Notes: generated by a model not told the origin, from the sequence alone. DNA of 64,000 bases from Panax quinquefolius (GCA_020205615.1 CM035171.1:6561601-6625600), one strand, 5' to 3'. Positions 1 through 11,172 are shown, counted from the first letter of the stretch. Numbers and translations: made by a program.

Positions 1-3000
1 ATGCATTGCGTCTTTGCCTCAAGGAGAAACGAATGCGTGCCTGTGTTCATATATACAGCATGATGTCTATGCATGAAGAAGCAGTTGCTCTTGCTCTCCA
101 GGTAATACCATTTTGTAACTAGTTTTATATATTTTCAACTGATTATCTGATTCTCTATTACATCATTTGACATCACTTTTATTTTTACAAGCGTACATGG
201 ATTCACACAATCAAACACACAGAAAAAAATATATTTACATATCTAGTTTTTTTTTAAAACATTTCCTTGGAGATTATATAAAGGTGGACATATTATGTTA
301 AGATCAAGCTGGATCCTTACAATTATTCAGACATACAAAGAAATAAAGTTCAAATTTAGAGTTGGAGAGAGAAAGGACGAGCAGAAAAAGAAAGAAGTTG
401 CGTTGAGGAAAGGGATAAGGGAGAGAAACTTATCTCAATATTACCTTACCACATACTGAAAGGGGGGTTAGGTATTAAAAGTCTTGATGATTGGAATAGT
501 TCCTTTATTCTTTTTCAGATGTGGAAAGTGGTTCAAATTAAACCTTGTTTTGGGCTATGGATTCATTCCACCGTTTTAAAGCTTCAAAATTTTTGAATTG
601 TCAATGTTCCTCAGAACTTTTCTTGGATTTGGAGAAAGGTTTCGCAACTCAGAGATTTAGATAAAAAGTATATCAATTATAAGATTGGTGATGACACCCA
701 TATTAGCTTGTGGTTTGACCCATAGCTAGGTCACGACTATCTGACTTGGTCTTTCAGTTTTTGTATCTTACTCGGGATTAGGGATTCATGCTAAGATAAG
801 TTCCCTTATTGTTAACAATTCATAGACCATGCTTACGTCTAATCATCTCCTTGTGCACAAGCTCAAGCAGGTCTTTGAGGATACCTTGACTTTTAATGTT
901 AATTCTGACGACGTGGTTCTTTGGAATCAGTTAGATAGCTCTAAAGTGATATGCAATAACCATTTGGCAATCCATTACACAATCAGGCCTTGAATTTGAG
1001 TAGAGGAATGTTGTTTGGCATAAACTTTGTGTCCCTAGATACTCCTTTATATTATGGCTGGTCGTCCTCGGAAGAATCTTTATTGCAGATATTCTAATTG
1101 GCTATGGTTGACTAGCGGATCATATTTGCTCTATCATGTAGAAAATCTTAATCATCTTTTCTTTAGATGCTCATACTCCTTTGAGGTTCTAATATAAATC
1201 CTTGAACAATGCCATTGGCGTCATAGTTGTCATGGCGTTGTCATGACGTCTTGACATCAGAGAAGGGCAAGGCAATGGCTTGGATGCCGAGCAGCCAAGG
1301 CTCACGCATTTGATAGTTGGCCCAAGTTAAGTGATTAAGTCATTTTTTACCCATAACTCATCATAACCCATGGAATTTTCCAATTACCCAAGTAACCTAA
1401 CTAATTACCCTATTCCTTTGAATGAGAGCAATGCTCGTGAGGGAGATGGAAATGACTTTATAGTTAATGACTTTACTTGAACTTTGACTAGAGTATAGTA
1501 GAGAGTGGAGACTTTTTCATAGTGTTAGTTATTATGTTTTGGGTTTTAATGTGTATAAAATTTTATCGCGCAATATACTTTTAAAATAAAATAAATAACA
1601 TGTTGCATATTGTTAACGACTGGTCACCTTACGGATGTCATGGCTGACACCTTATCGCCTTGGCGTCCTGGATGTCAACTACTGCCGCATCTTGCCTTGG
1701 CGCTTCGAATATCATCTAAGTGGAATGCTGTGCTACTTAAGGTCACTAGATATAAATGTGTTGCCATTGAAGTCCTTATCCCGCAACTTCTATTTGCTAC
1801 TACAGTCTATTAGCTTTGGATTAAAAGGAATTCTAGAATTTTTGATCCGGATCAGTCTTCTATTCTAACTTGAACTTTAACCAGTGAAGTTCTCAACCTT
1901 GTTAAATGCAGGTTACAGGGTTCCAACTTCTTTCACCTTTCTCCACCTTGATCTTTCCACTTCATCTGATCTTTTTCTGTCATTGGTTTATCTTCCTCTG
2001 TTTATAGTAGCCACATCATTGGGTCTGTCCATGTGATGTTTATGCTATTTCCTTACAACCATGCATGTATGTCATGTGAAGTCAGTATATCTAATAGCTA
2101 TGCCCCTTTGCCACTGTAATTGTTTGCCATTTAAATACAAATCCAATTTAGGGGGAAAAAAAGGGAAAAAGAGAGGATATTACCACCACTTTTCATATTT
2201 ATACAATTAGATGAATTCTCCTAACTCATCCTTATCCTTACAACCAGGCATGTATGTCATGTGAAGTCAGTATTATCTAATAGCTACTAAAATATATTAT
2301 ACTAACAAAAATATCATTACAACTAAGTATCAGAAATCTACTACTAGTTGGGTTCCTCTTGGTATTTCCCCCTCCTTGAAGAAGTTCATGTCCTATGGAT
2401 TAAGTGATGACTTATGTCTCTTGCTTACTAGAGTGGTTATACATTGTGTTTTTTTTCCCTACTTGTTAGTAATAATGTAGGCATAGCCACCTTTGTTTCT
2501 AATAATGTAGTCATAGCCCAAGATCTTGTTGAGCCACCTTTGTAGCAGGCACGAGAGTTTATGGATTAACCAATACTTGTGCATTGGACATGCATGGTTG
2601 TGGATGTTGTATAGTAGGCTCTGTATACTTTTATATTACTTAGAGTTCATTGGTCATTTTTTCTCCGATTTCAAAGCTCTTTGCATGATTTATTATCCAT
2701 TGCCAATTATAGCCTTTTTGTTATATATATTTTGTTATTTTTATTTTTATTTGTTAAACATTACCCACCTCTATCTTGTGTTACATTGATATGCCAATCT
2801 TGCAGGCTTCCACTCCTTTCAGGCCCTATAGCAGAAGTGGATCCCTTGGTGAATGAAGAAACTACAAAAATGATGTTTCAGTTGTTTTTTCAAATAGCTG
2901 TGGTTGGGCTATGGTAGCCAAGAGCATTAATCATGCTTTTGAATTAACATTTGTTTATTGGTGGGCATGGATGCTCAACAAAAAAATAATAAAGGGTTGT

Positions 3001-6000
3001 TTGTCCTACTTCACAATTCAAGAAAGGATGGATCATTTTGGAAATGTGTGATAGTTGTAGTTGTATATCAAACAAAAAGTATTACAAGTCAGCTAGAGAC
3101 CAACAAGTTGAACTCAAAGGCATGCTAAAGATAATATTGAAACAAGCTTTTGCAATGGAGAAGTTACACTAAATCAAAATATGAAGTTGTTTGTGTTAAC
3201 TTTTGATACTGGAGAATATGAGAAGGCAGAAATTTCAAAGAATTGCTATGGAAAGATTCAACTAAACTAGTTCCTGTGTTTTGTTTTTTGACATTGGAAA
3301 GGTGGTGATAACTGCCAAGCCTGGAAAGCAGAAAATCAACAATATCAAAGAGAACATGCATGCTTTTAAGGAGGAGGGAATGTTAGGCAAAGGGTATTTT
3401 GGGCAGAAAAGGAATAATTAGTATATTCTAGTAGGTAGTACATTTTGAGTGAACATGTGAACACATGGGGTTGTTTGTTATATTTGAGTGAAGGATAAAA
3501 AAAGTAGTGTAGGTTAGTAGCTTTACCTTTCAGTATTCTCTCTATAAATAGTTGTATCCGAGAATTATTCTCCAAGCATTATGAATGAAGTGAATTAATG
3601 AAATGAAGTTGTTTTCTCCTTATTTTCTCTCTCTTCTCTCTCACGAACTCAGTAGGAATTACTGAGTTTTCTATCTTTCTTCCTCCCAAAATTCTATCTA
3701 ATTCTCTCTATCTAGCTCTGTTTATATCTCTACTTCTGGTCAGGATCTTAGTTGGGCCTGACACAAGGCTGCTAACAGTTGGAAGCAAAATCATCTATTA
3801 CTTAAAATACAGTCCTATTGCTTTCACCTCATTCATTTGAGAAACTCAGTGTCTAATGTTTCCTTCACTTTCAAATCGAAGTATTTTTGTAGTTCTTTAC
3901 CTTTTTTGTTTAAAGTGTGTAATAACAAAGTTGGCTTCCGTGAGACGAATTGTGTAACCATCAAAATTCCCTTTTTCTCGTTTCTAACTTCAATATTTTT
4001 TGTGCCTCCAAATGATACCTCTGTGTGTTGAGTGGCTAACAATATTTTCGTTGGATGAGTTTTGTGCACGTGTCACCACATTGGGCCCATAGTTATCATG
4101 GTGTCGCCATGGCGTTGCCTAGGAGACGTCTAGGCATCCAGGCGATGAGCAAGCAACATGGCGAGTGGTCGACTTGGGAGCAGTTGTTAAGGCAAGTGCC
4201 TTGGCAGCTAGGTACCGCAAGTCGTCACCAAGGCTACGCCTAGCTGCCAAAGCACTTGTCTGTTAAAAAGGGAGAGAACTCTAAAAGAAAAGAACTTCAA
4301 CAGTTATCAGTTCTCTAACTGCCGCGAATTAAAAGAAACTTCAACTCGCAATGTCGGCCGGAATGCTTCTCCTGCCAGCGACTTCTTTTTCTCCTGCCGC
4401 GAGGTTTTTATGTTCTTGTTGGTGTCGACTGCGACTTTTTCTCTTTGTTCATAAGTTACTCGAGCTTTTACAACTTTAAGCCATGGAAATTTACTTAATC
4501 TTTTGGTTTCAAAGCATTGAGCGAGTGTGGCTTGTTGATAGATGTTAGTTGCTTGTGCTTCCAGTTGTGATATGCAAGTTTTTTCCATTTTGGCACTATG
4601 TGCTTGGCTATATATGTGCCTAACTGCTTGTAACAAAATTAAATTCTAAGTGTTGTATGTTTGATTGTAATTTGTACATACCAAAAAGAAAAAGTGTTGA
4701 ATGTTGATATAATTGTGGTTTTAATGGTATTCCATGCTGTTAGTTATTATGTTTTGAGTTATATTTGTGTAAAATTTCATTGTTCAATGTACTTTTGAAG
4801 TAAAATAATGTATAAATTGCCCACTATGAATGACTTGTCGCCATACGGATGCCATGGCAGTCGCCTTAACGCTTAAGCGTCCTGACGGTCAGCTACCGCC
4901 ACGCCTTGCTGTGTCCCCGTGACAACTATGATTGGGCCCTTAAACTCTCTTCCCAAACTTGCTAAATTCTTTGTCTGAGAGAGTCATCAAGCGATGAGTC
5001 AGTGACTAGTTGTGTTCATGCTGAAGATATAAATCAGCATGTAACTTCTTATAATGTAAAATGATGCGTATTTGATAATAATTTACTGCACATTTTTTCT
5101 TTTCAAGTCTATTCTATGTTGGTTCTTAAGTTACCTTTTGATCCATTAGGTTGATCCAGAGCTTGCTATGGCTGAAGCTGATAAGGTAGAAGATGATGAA
5201 GACTTGAGGAAGAAGTTGTGGCTTATGGTTGCCAAGCATGTTGTTCAACAGGAAAAGGGAACTAAAAGAGAGAATATTCGGAAGGCAATAGCATTTCTCA
5301 AGGAAACTGATGGATTGTTAAAGATTGAAGATATTCTACCATTCTTTCCGGACTTTACCCTGATAGATGATTTCAAGGTAACATCAATTTATCCGAGACT
5401 GAGACCTAGTTATAGTTAGTGACTGGCCTTGTTTATTTTGTTTAAGGGAAATAAATCTAACTTCAGCTTCCATACAACTAACTTCCTTCAATATGCTTGT
5501 AGGAGGCAATTTGTTCATCTTTAGAGGATTACAACCACCAGATTGAAAAACTGAAAGAGGAAATGAATGATGCAACACAAGGTGCAGATAACATTAGAAA
5601 TGATATTATTGCTCTTGCTCAACGCTATGCTGTCATTGAACGTGATGAGGAATGTGGGGTAATAATTTTCAGATGATACTTCTTGTCAGCCCCCCAACAC
5701 CAACACACACACACACACACGTACTTGCTACATGCTTCTTTGGTTAGATCTACCTGTTTGCATGTTTACATCATTGCACCCCTTCAAGTTGGTTCAACTG
5801 TTATTTGGATTCTATTGTACGACTGTACGTAAATACTATACATTTTGGCAAATAGAATTTCTATATTTTGGTTATATACATGGGAAAATGGAATTTGTAC
5901 TCCACTTGCTCTTTTAAATGTTCCCCCCCTCCCCCCTTTACCCCCTTTTACCTTTCTGGTTTCTCATGCCACAGTGATCTTCTTGAGTTTTTTGTTGACT

Positions 6001-7806
6001 TCATTTCTCACTTGCTGCTCTTGAGAGTCATCAGGTTTGCCGAAGGAAGATTTTGTCTGTGGGTGGGGACTATCATATGGTTAGGGGTTATACATCAGTA
6101 GGGCCAATGGCCCCTTTCTCTGTCTTTCCATGTGGACATGCTTTTCATGCCCAATGCCTGATTACTCGCATTACGAGGTGTAAAGACCAATCTCAAGTAA
6201 GTGCTAATGTTTTTCGTATAGAGTTCTTTATATACAGTATATATTCAGCTTGTATAAGTGAAAATGTGAAATGTTGCATCTTTAGGACATTTCATAATGA
6301 ACTGTTTGAAGAATTTATTTGACGTGATGAAGTAACTGTATAATTTGTTAGTAACCTGGTCTAAAATTGTCTTAATCACGTTATAATTAAGATATGATTG
6401 ATAAATTCAACAATATTTTTTAGAATCTCTGCAGCAAGTGACTCTTTAAAACATGATAAGCTTACCCGTATTGGTTTGACGAACTGAAACGAACCAGGTA
6501 ACACTGGCTAAAGTTATCTGTGTACTCACCTTCGTCCTTTTCCTTAGCCCCCTCTAATACAACGCTCTGATGATAGAGCTTAAGCTGCTGTTATTTGTTT
6601 GTTTGTGGGTTTTGTTATTTATTTTTTATTTTTATTTTTTTTTTTGGGGGGGTTGCACCGTTTGGTTGTGTTTCTTCATGCAGTTCTTAAATCGCGACCT
6701 TCAATTCAATCTACATGGATTAAATTTAGTTCTTGAGTTCTCATGTCAATGCTGAAATGTGGGAACATATTTAACTTCAAGTTTGTGGATATCTTCCATT
6801 CTGAAGCAGAATTTTTTAAGGCGAACTCCTCAAAGTTGATTCAAGAGTTTGACATGGCTGTGCACATTGAAGGAGGAATAACTGTCTTGACTAATTTACA
6901 GTTGATGTGTTACTTTAAACTATATTAAGAAAAATAACCATTTGGTTTAATTACTCCTGCCCTAATTAACATTTCAGGCAGAACGTATACTGGATTTACA
7001 GAAGCAACTTACGTTACTGGGTAGTGAACCGAAGGAGAATATAAATGGTGGCCTAACCAGGAATGAGGCAATAACAAGCATGATGACCCCTGTGGATAAG
7101 GTCTGTTTTGGGTTATCTTCCAAACTTCCTTTTTTCAACTAAAATTGGAGCATTTTGATAGAGGGTTATGATATATTTCTGTGATATTTTCTGGGATTTC
7201 TTTTTTCTGAATTTTGTTTTTCAGTTCTAATGTTTCTTATATTATTTTTAGTCACTACTTTTTTTAAAATAAATATTGTTGGTATCACCACATTTTGTCT
7301 GGGTTGAGGTTGTTGCACTATGATGTCTGCATTCAAATGCCCTGGAAAGTGGATTGTGAAACATAATAACCATGTTCCATCTTCAGTATTATTTTGTACT
7401 TTAAAATAGACCTACATATTCGTGTCATTTTGATAGTTCCGCCCATCAATGGATTCCCTCCACCCTCCACGTGCTATGAAGCACCCAGGAGAGAGAGAAA
7501 AAAAAGAAGGGGGGTTAGCTTGATTAGAATTAGATTTTGTAATTTTGTTTGTATTACATGGGTCATTCCCCTTATTTACTGAGTCTTTGTAGCAAACTTG
7601 GATATACTTACTTATTGGCAACAAATGGGCAGATCCGATCACAGTTGGATGATGCTATCGCCAGTGAATGCCCATTTTGTGGCGACTTGATGATCCGCGA
7701 GATCTCCTTGCCTTTTATTCTCCCCGAGGAAGCACATCAGGTTTCATCATGGGAGATAAAGCCACAAGCACTTGGAAGTCAGAAGAGCCTTTCTTTGATT
7801 GTATGA
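1..7806 (+). CDS. VPS18: VPS18, C-terminal part (vacuolar sorting, HOPS/CORVET core subunit)
   Basis: Six exons were assembled by eye, all in phase 0: 1-101 (5' end outside the window; frame starts at base 3), 5150-5377, 5503-5658, 6035-6196, 6978-7100 and 7633-7806 (stop TGA). All introns are GT..AG. They encode about 313 residues that I recognise as the C-terminus of plant VPS18 (Arabidopsis At1g12470-like), including the stretches DDEDLRKKLWLMVAKH, KAIAFLKETDGLLKIEDILP and FPCGHAFHAQCL. A RING-type zinc domain is visible: CGVC across the exon 3/4 junction, CGHAFHAQC in exon 4 and CPFC in exon 6. Exon 3 has a charged, probably coiled-coil stretch (EDYNHQIEKLKEEMND). By family knowledge VPS18 joins VPS11, VPS16 and VPS33 in the class C core, which tethers late endosomes to the vacuole. 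Every exon is open and every splice site intact, so the gene looks functional. The full protein is close to 1000 residues; the N-terminal two thirds lie upstream. Confidence 0.95.
459..1190 (+). pseudogene. LINE-type reverse transcriptase C-terminal fragment (zf-RVT region)
   Basis: Three plus-strand frames together give a recognisable plant LINE ORF2 C-terminus: KGGLGIKSLDDWN near 459-497, then FSWIWRKVSQLRDL with KIGDDTHISLWFDP at about 610-720, and finally NHLFFRCSYS near 1150-1180, which is the end of the zf-RVT module. Frameshifts and stops break it and the catalytic reverse transcriptase core is absent, so this is a dead 5'-truncated insertion lying in the sense direction of VPS18. No poly(A) tail or target duplication was identified. 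Confidence 0.8.
1222..1715. mobile_element. Non-autonomous DNA transposon remnant (same family as 4088-4930)
   Basis: The left end CATAGTTGTCATGGCG matches the left terminus of the element at 4088. The segment around 1520-1600 (GTTAGTTATTATGTTTTG) recurs at about 4738, and the right arm (ACGGATGTCATGGC then CGCCTTGGCGTCCTG) resembles 4855-4890. The right terminus is degraded, so the end coordinate is approximate and no convincing target duplication was found (left flank ATTGGCGT). No coding capacity. Confidence 0.6.
2051..2286 (+). repeat. Direct repeat pair of about 50 bp
   Basis: The stretch at 2051-2100 (CCTTACAACCATGCATGTAT onward, ending CTAATAGCTA) is repeated almost unchanged at 2236-2286. 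The ~135 bp between the copies is AT-rich. It may be a local duplication or the trace of an excised insertion. Confidence 0.7.
2287..3366. other. Intronic stretch without recognised feature
   Basis: AT-rich intron sequence. The open frames here (for example around 2526-2917) are short, hydrophobic and unlike any family I know. The part just before 3367 may be the body of the copia-like element whose LTR follows, but no reverse transcriptase or RNase H motif could be read. Confidence 0.5.
3367..3763 (+). mobile_element. Copia-like 3' LTR with polypurine tract
   Basis: A polypurine tract (AAGGAGGAGGGAA, 3368-3380) sits directly before an LTR that starts TGTTAGGC at 3381 and ends GCCTGACA at 3763, so the termini are inverted TG..CA ends. 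The LTR is 383 bp. It carries TATAAATA at 3543-3550 followed by a pyrimidine-rich leader, the expected U3/R layout. Length and termini suit a Ty1/copia element, but without coding sequence the superfamily is inference. Confidence 0.65.
3543..3550 (+). promoter_or_regulatory. TATA box of the copia-like LTR
   Basis: TATAAATA lies about 160 bp into the 383-bp LTR, with a CT-rich stretch some 60 bp downstream. This is the usual position of an LTR promoter. Activity is not shown. Confidence 0.45.
4088..4930. mobile_element. hAT-like non-autonomous DNA transposon with 8-bp target duplication
   Basis: The left end CATAGTTATCATGG (from 4088) is an imperfect inverted match to the right end CCGTGACAACTATG (to 4930). 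ATTGGGCC occurs directly outside both ends (4080-4087 and 4931-4938), a perfect 8-bp duplication. Both arms are unusually GC-rich and carry sub-palindromes built on CATGGCG/CGCCTTG, while the middle is AT-rich. No transposase frame exists. CA..TG termini and 8-bp duplication favour hAT. If the following C is counted the duplication is 9 bp, as in Mutator-like elements. Confidence 0.75.
5703..5720 (+). repeat. (CA)n microsatellite in a VPS18 intron
   Basis: Nine uninterrupted CA units in the intron between exons 5503-5658 and 6035-6196. Confidence 0.9.
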
Positions 7807-8401
7807 TCAATCACAAGACCGGTGTTAGGTGATTTTACGGATGCCCATGTGCGTACTGGTTCTTGGAAGCTGTTTCAGTGCCTGTAAGTTTTATGCTCTT
7901 TATTTTGTAAATGATTGTACTCCCTAGTTGTGTTGTGATGCACAATCTGTTTATAACTTTTATAGTTGTGTGGAGACTTCGACTTGTGAACTGCTTTTGA
8001 CGGAAAACATCACGGAATTGTCTTGGTGATGCAATATGAACATAGTTGTTTGCCCAAGTTCCAGTCATTCTATAACATTTGATTTTGAGTTTTCAATTAT
8101 ACTATTTGTTAGTACTTATTTCTAGACTGTTCTGCAAGAGTAACCAAGGGAAATACACATTGCTACAGTTTGGTGAACTGAAACACAACAAAATGGCCAA
8201 ATAATGTGTGACCGACCACTTTTGTTCATAGCAATAATTCTTGCATTCAGCTCTACTGTCCGACCGGGATACCGGATACATCAAGATTTTTGCTCTAAGC
8301 TTTCCGGTTATCAAAGGTAAGTAATCTATCTTACTTTGATCTATGTAATCTTGTATTTGATTATGGTGATTTGTGACTTGTGAGTTTATGCTACTGGCAT
8401 T
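7807..8401 (+). other. VPS18 3' flank / 3' UTR region
   Basis: Sequence after the VPS18 stop. No second gene was recognised and the open frames on the minus strand are short. A possible donor (CTGTAAGT near 7883) hints at a 3' UTR intron, but no acceptor could be assigned with confidence. No clear polyadenylation signal was chosen. Confidence 0.4.
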
Positions 8402-8775
8402 GGATTAAGCAAATTGGAATTGCAAACCCCATTAACTTTTTCTCCATTGATATGGGTTATTTCTGAAACTGTATAGTTATTTTCTCCATTGATATGGGTT
8501 ATTTCTGAAACTGTATAGTTATTAGATATTCAGATCCAGTTAATTGGGAAATGGACATAAAAAATTATCAAGGGTTTCTTTTATAGGTGAATCCAAAAGG
8601 CTGGGAGTTAAGTTTTATTGATCAGGGTTTTCTTTTATTTAATTTTTTCTTTAATTTAGGTTTGTTTTAATTTTTCCAATTATTTTAAATTAATTTTTCT
8701 TTTCTTTTACCTTTGTTTGGCTTTTGAGAATCCTAAGAGAGAGAATTTTGATGAATTTTGATAATTTAATGTTTA
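8402..8775 (+). repeat. Duplicated block X, left part (copy X1)
   Basis: From AAGCAAATTGGAATTGCAAA to AATTTAATGTTTA this stretch matches 61036-61370 with a few substitutions and one length difference (the 43-bp tandem duplication is only in this copy). Homology stops abruptly at about 8775/61370. It resumes at 10786/61587. Confidence 0.85.
8438..8523 (+). repeat. Two-copy 43-bp tandem repeat
   Basis: Two head-to-tail units beginning TTTCTCCATTGATATGGG at 8438 and 8481. The homologous site near 61072 has a single unit, so the duplication arose after the blocks separated. Confidence 0.9.
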
Positions 8776-9174
8776 GGGTTCTTTACATAAGTATACAACA
8801 AATAGAAAGTAATTACAAGAAAAGTGCATCAACCAAATAATTACAAAAAGAGTGTAATTATGACCCATATTACAAAAAATAGTACAATTCACATTAATAA
8901 GGAAACCTAAAATCAAGGACAAATAACTGCCATAATTAATAATTCAAATTCAAATATTTGGATTTAACAATAAAAATAAATTCAAATTCAAAATAATAAT
9001 TCAAATTTAAATCTTCATCTCCTTCACATACACTTTGAAATAATAGTCCGCTGTTACACCTCACATACTCCGCCGCTACACCGCTGCGAATCTCCGTTGT
9101 CCAAAACGCCAATGAGAATAAGAAGAAGATTCGCCCTACAAAAAATTTAAAAATAAATAGATGTAACTTTTAAT

Positions 9175-9500
9175 GTTCTGAATTTTTTTTTATAACTATT
9201 TTGTTACTCATAAATAATAAAATGGTTACCTTTGTATGAATGGTTGGCTACCAACTGCATTACATTCAAAAAAAATTGGTAACTTAATAAAATTGAATTG
9301 GTTACTTTGGTCTGAAGGTTTGGCTACCAATTGCACTATGAAAAAACTGCATGTGTGGATGTGAATTAGTTACTTTGGTATGAAGGTTTTGTTACCTTGG
9401 TGCGAAAGTTTGCTTATTTGATCTGAATATTTGGTAACCAACTGTACTAAGAAAAAATTTAAAGTATGGAGGTTGATTGGTTACTTTGAAATTTGGTAAC
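9175..9500 (+). repeat. Left arm of a long imperfect inverted repeat, with internal subrepeats
   Basis: Several 80-90-bp subunits carry GGTTACTTTGGTATGAAGG then TTTGGCTACCAA. The reverse complement occurs at 12190-12480 (GCCAAACCTTCATATAAAGG, GGTAACCAATTCAG). By eye the arms are roughly 80-85% alike. The SPOC gene fragment lies between them. This may be a foldback or long-TIR transposon arm. Confidence 0.6.
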
Positions 9501-9514
9501 CTCTCTATTTTCCA

Positions 9515-10006
9515 CCTAATAATTCATGGGATGCACGTGGTTTGAATCATCATCCTCCTTTGAATCCGATCTCACCGGGTGTAATGCCTAATAATCTGCA
9601 TAGTACGCCAGTTCAACCCCCATTTCTACCTGCGTCAGTGACTCCACTTGCACAAATGCAGGGAAGCTCAATGCAGCAATTTGATCAGATGTTTTCTCGG
9701 CCAGCTGTACCACCCCCTTTGACTACCTTACCACCTCAGCCAGACTTGGCACCTCCATTACCACACCAGGCATCTCCACCTCCTTTACCTCGATCTCTAC
9801 CACCTGTGGTTCCTCCTCCGCCTAGTTCTCCTCCTCCCCTTCCACCTTGTGAGTCTTCCAATATGGAAAGTTCTGGACAGTATCTGCCATATCAATGGCA
9901 GGGTACATTGAGTAAAAGTGGAGTTCATTATTGTACGATTCATGCGCAAAGACTGCATTTTGATATTTGCAAGTATTCAAATGCTACTTCAGAACCTGCA
10001 AAGTAA
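9515..10006 (+). pseudogene. Captured fragment of a SPOC/RRM-domain protein gene (FPA-like family)
   Basis: The open frame reads [20 protein letters not shown] near its start, then a proline-rich linker (repeats of PPPLP and [11 protein letters not shown]), then [13 protein letters not shown] and DICKYSNA, and stops at 10004-10006. From memory of the family these are the linker and the first strand of the SPOC domain of a plant RRM-SPOC protein (At4g12640-like, related to FPA). RRMs and most of the SPOC domain are missing, no ATG precedes the conserved part in frame, and the homology ends just where the SPOC domain should continue. It sits among transposon arms, so it is read as a transduplicated exon piece, not a gene. 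The frame is undamaged, suggesting recent capture or selection. Confidence 0.7.
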
Positions 10007-10249
10007 TAATCTAATTCTGGGATGACTAAGTGCAGTCCTTATAGATAAGGAGAGAGAGAAGAAGTCATGGATATAACTAATTCCTAAATTAAGGAATTTT
10101 AATTGAATACTAATTCCTTAAATTAAGGAATCTTAATTGCACTACTATTGTAAATAAATATGAAAGTATATTAGTTGTGAAAAGATTTTATGAGTGCACT
10201 ATTGTTGTAATTATTTTTAAAAATATAATAGAATATGTAATTCATCCAA

Positions 10250-10640
10250 TTCCTAGACGACAAAACTTTCATTTTCATTTCAACAAAAATATTTCATTCC
10301 AATTACTAAAATCACTAATTAAATAATTAAGCTTCCAACTCCACCATCAGAAATCAATGAAACGTGGTTAGTGGATCATGGCATTAATTATATACAGTGG
10401 GTGAAACGTGGTTAGTGGATCATGGCATTAATTATATACAGTGGCGGACCCACATAAGGCGGGGGAACGCATGTGTTCTCAAATATTAGTGATTTTAGAG
10501 AATATCATCAAATATAAAGCCAAGACAGAAAATAAAAACAAAATACTTTAAAATTTGGAGCTCGAGGGGAGCAACAATTAATATTTCCAGCAAGATCCCT
10601 TCTTGGTGGGGAGTATCAGCTAGCTGCTGCTAGATAGGGT
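10250..10640 (-). repeat. Segment repeated in inverted orientation at 56995-57305
   Basis: Reading the minus strand here gives the sequence found on the plus strand at about 56995-57305 (for example ATCATGGCATTAATTATATA here against TATATAATTAATGCCATGAT there). The part 10361-10440 also contains two tandem copies of a ~47-bp unit ending ATTATATACAGTGG. Confidence 0.75.
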
Positions 10641-11015
10641 GTTCATTTTTTTTGGTTTTTCGGTTTTTTAAACTGGACTGAACCGGTCGGGTCGGTATAA
10701 AAAAAAGCAGGTCCGGTTCGGTATAAAAAAACCGGTATATACTTGTTTTTCGGTACCGGTTTCAGTTCAGCGATTTTATGATTCGGTAATTTTTGTTATC
10801 AGTGAGTGCGCATTCATATTTTGAAACTATGGTTTGTAGATATGGTATTTTGGTTCTACCACAAATTTTTGTTTCATTACTTAAAAAGACTTTTTGCTGA
10901 CAAAAAAATAATAATAATTAATTATCAAGTTCCGAAGCAAGTGGTGGTATTAATAATTTCGGCCTTGGGTTAAAAATTTTGACCCCCCTACAAAAATGTT
11001 CTGGTTCCGCCACTG
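10439..11015. mobile_element. hAT-like MITE with CAGTGGCGGA termini
   Basis: Left end CAGTGGCGGACCCAC at 10439 and right end GGTTCCGCCACTG to 11015 form terminal inverted repeats of a type common in plant hAT MITEs. The middle contains low-complexity CGGTTTTTCGG/AACCGG sequence. The 8-bp flanks (ATTATATA and TTTGCTGA) do not match, so one end may have been rearranged. Non-coding. Confidence 0.55.
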
Positions 11016-11017
11016 TT

Positions 11018-11040
11018 TGCTGAAGGACTAGTTAAGGTGA
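11018..11040 (+). pseudogene. Remnant of a BAHD acyltransferase 3' end (X1)
   Basis: AAGGACTAGTTAAGGTGA here is identical to the last codons of the BAHD gene at 60283-60302, encoding the C-terminal KGLVKV. The same scrap sits in the homologous position of the third X copy (61818-61838). An 18-base identity at a matching gene end within a duplicated block is unlikely to be chance, but the fragment is short. Confidence 0.5.
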
Positions 11041-11172
11041 GATCATTACTGTAGTGTTAATATTTTCAACATTTTCTGTTAACGACTGGTTCCATCCAAT
11101 TTACATGTTTCGATTTCAAAGTCTCATCTATAGTGCCACTATATATATATATATAAATAACATCTCCATCAT

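Larger units (their letters stand above)
102..5149 (+). other. Long VPS18 intron filled with transposon remnants
   Basis: The intron runs from GT at 102 to AG at 5148-5149, joining the exon ending ...VALALQ to the one starting VDPELAM. At about 5.0 kb it far exceeds the next four introns (125, 376, 781 and 532 bp). It contains a LINE 3' fragment, a copia-like LTR and two copies of one non-autonomous DNA transposon family, all annotated separately, so most of the extra length is inserted DNA. No host exon was seen inside it. Confidence 0.85.

Noticed and set aside
4307..4636. 109-codon minus-strand frame
   Set aside because: It lies wholly inside the non-autonomous DNA transposon and resembles no transposase.
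5384..7582. Short plus- and minus-strand frames between the VPS18 exons
   Set aside because: They are intron sequence or wrong-frame shadows of exons joined by clear GT..AG splice sites.
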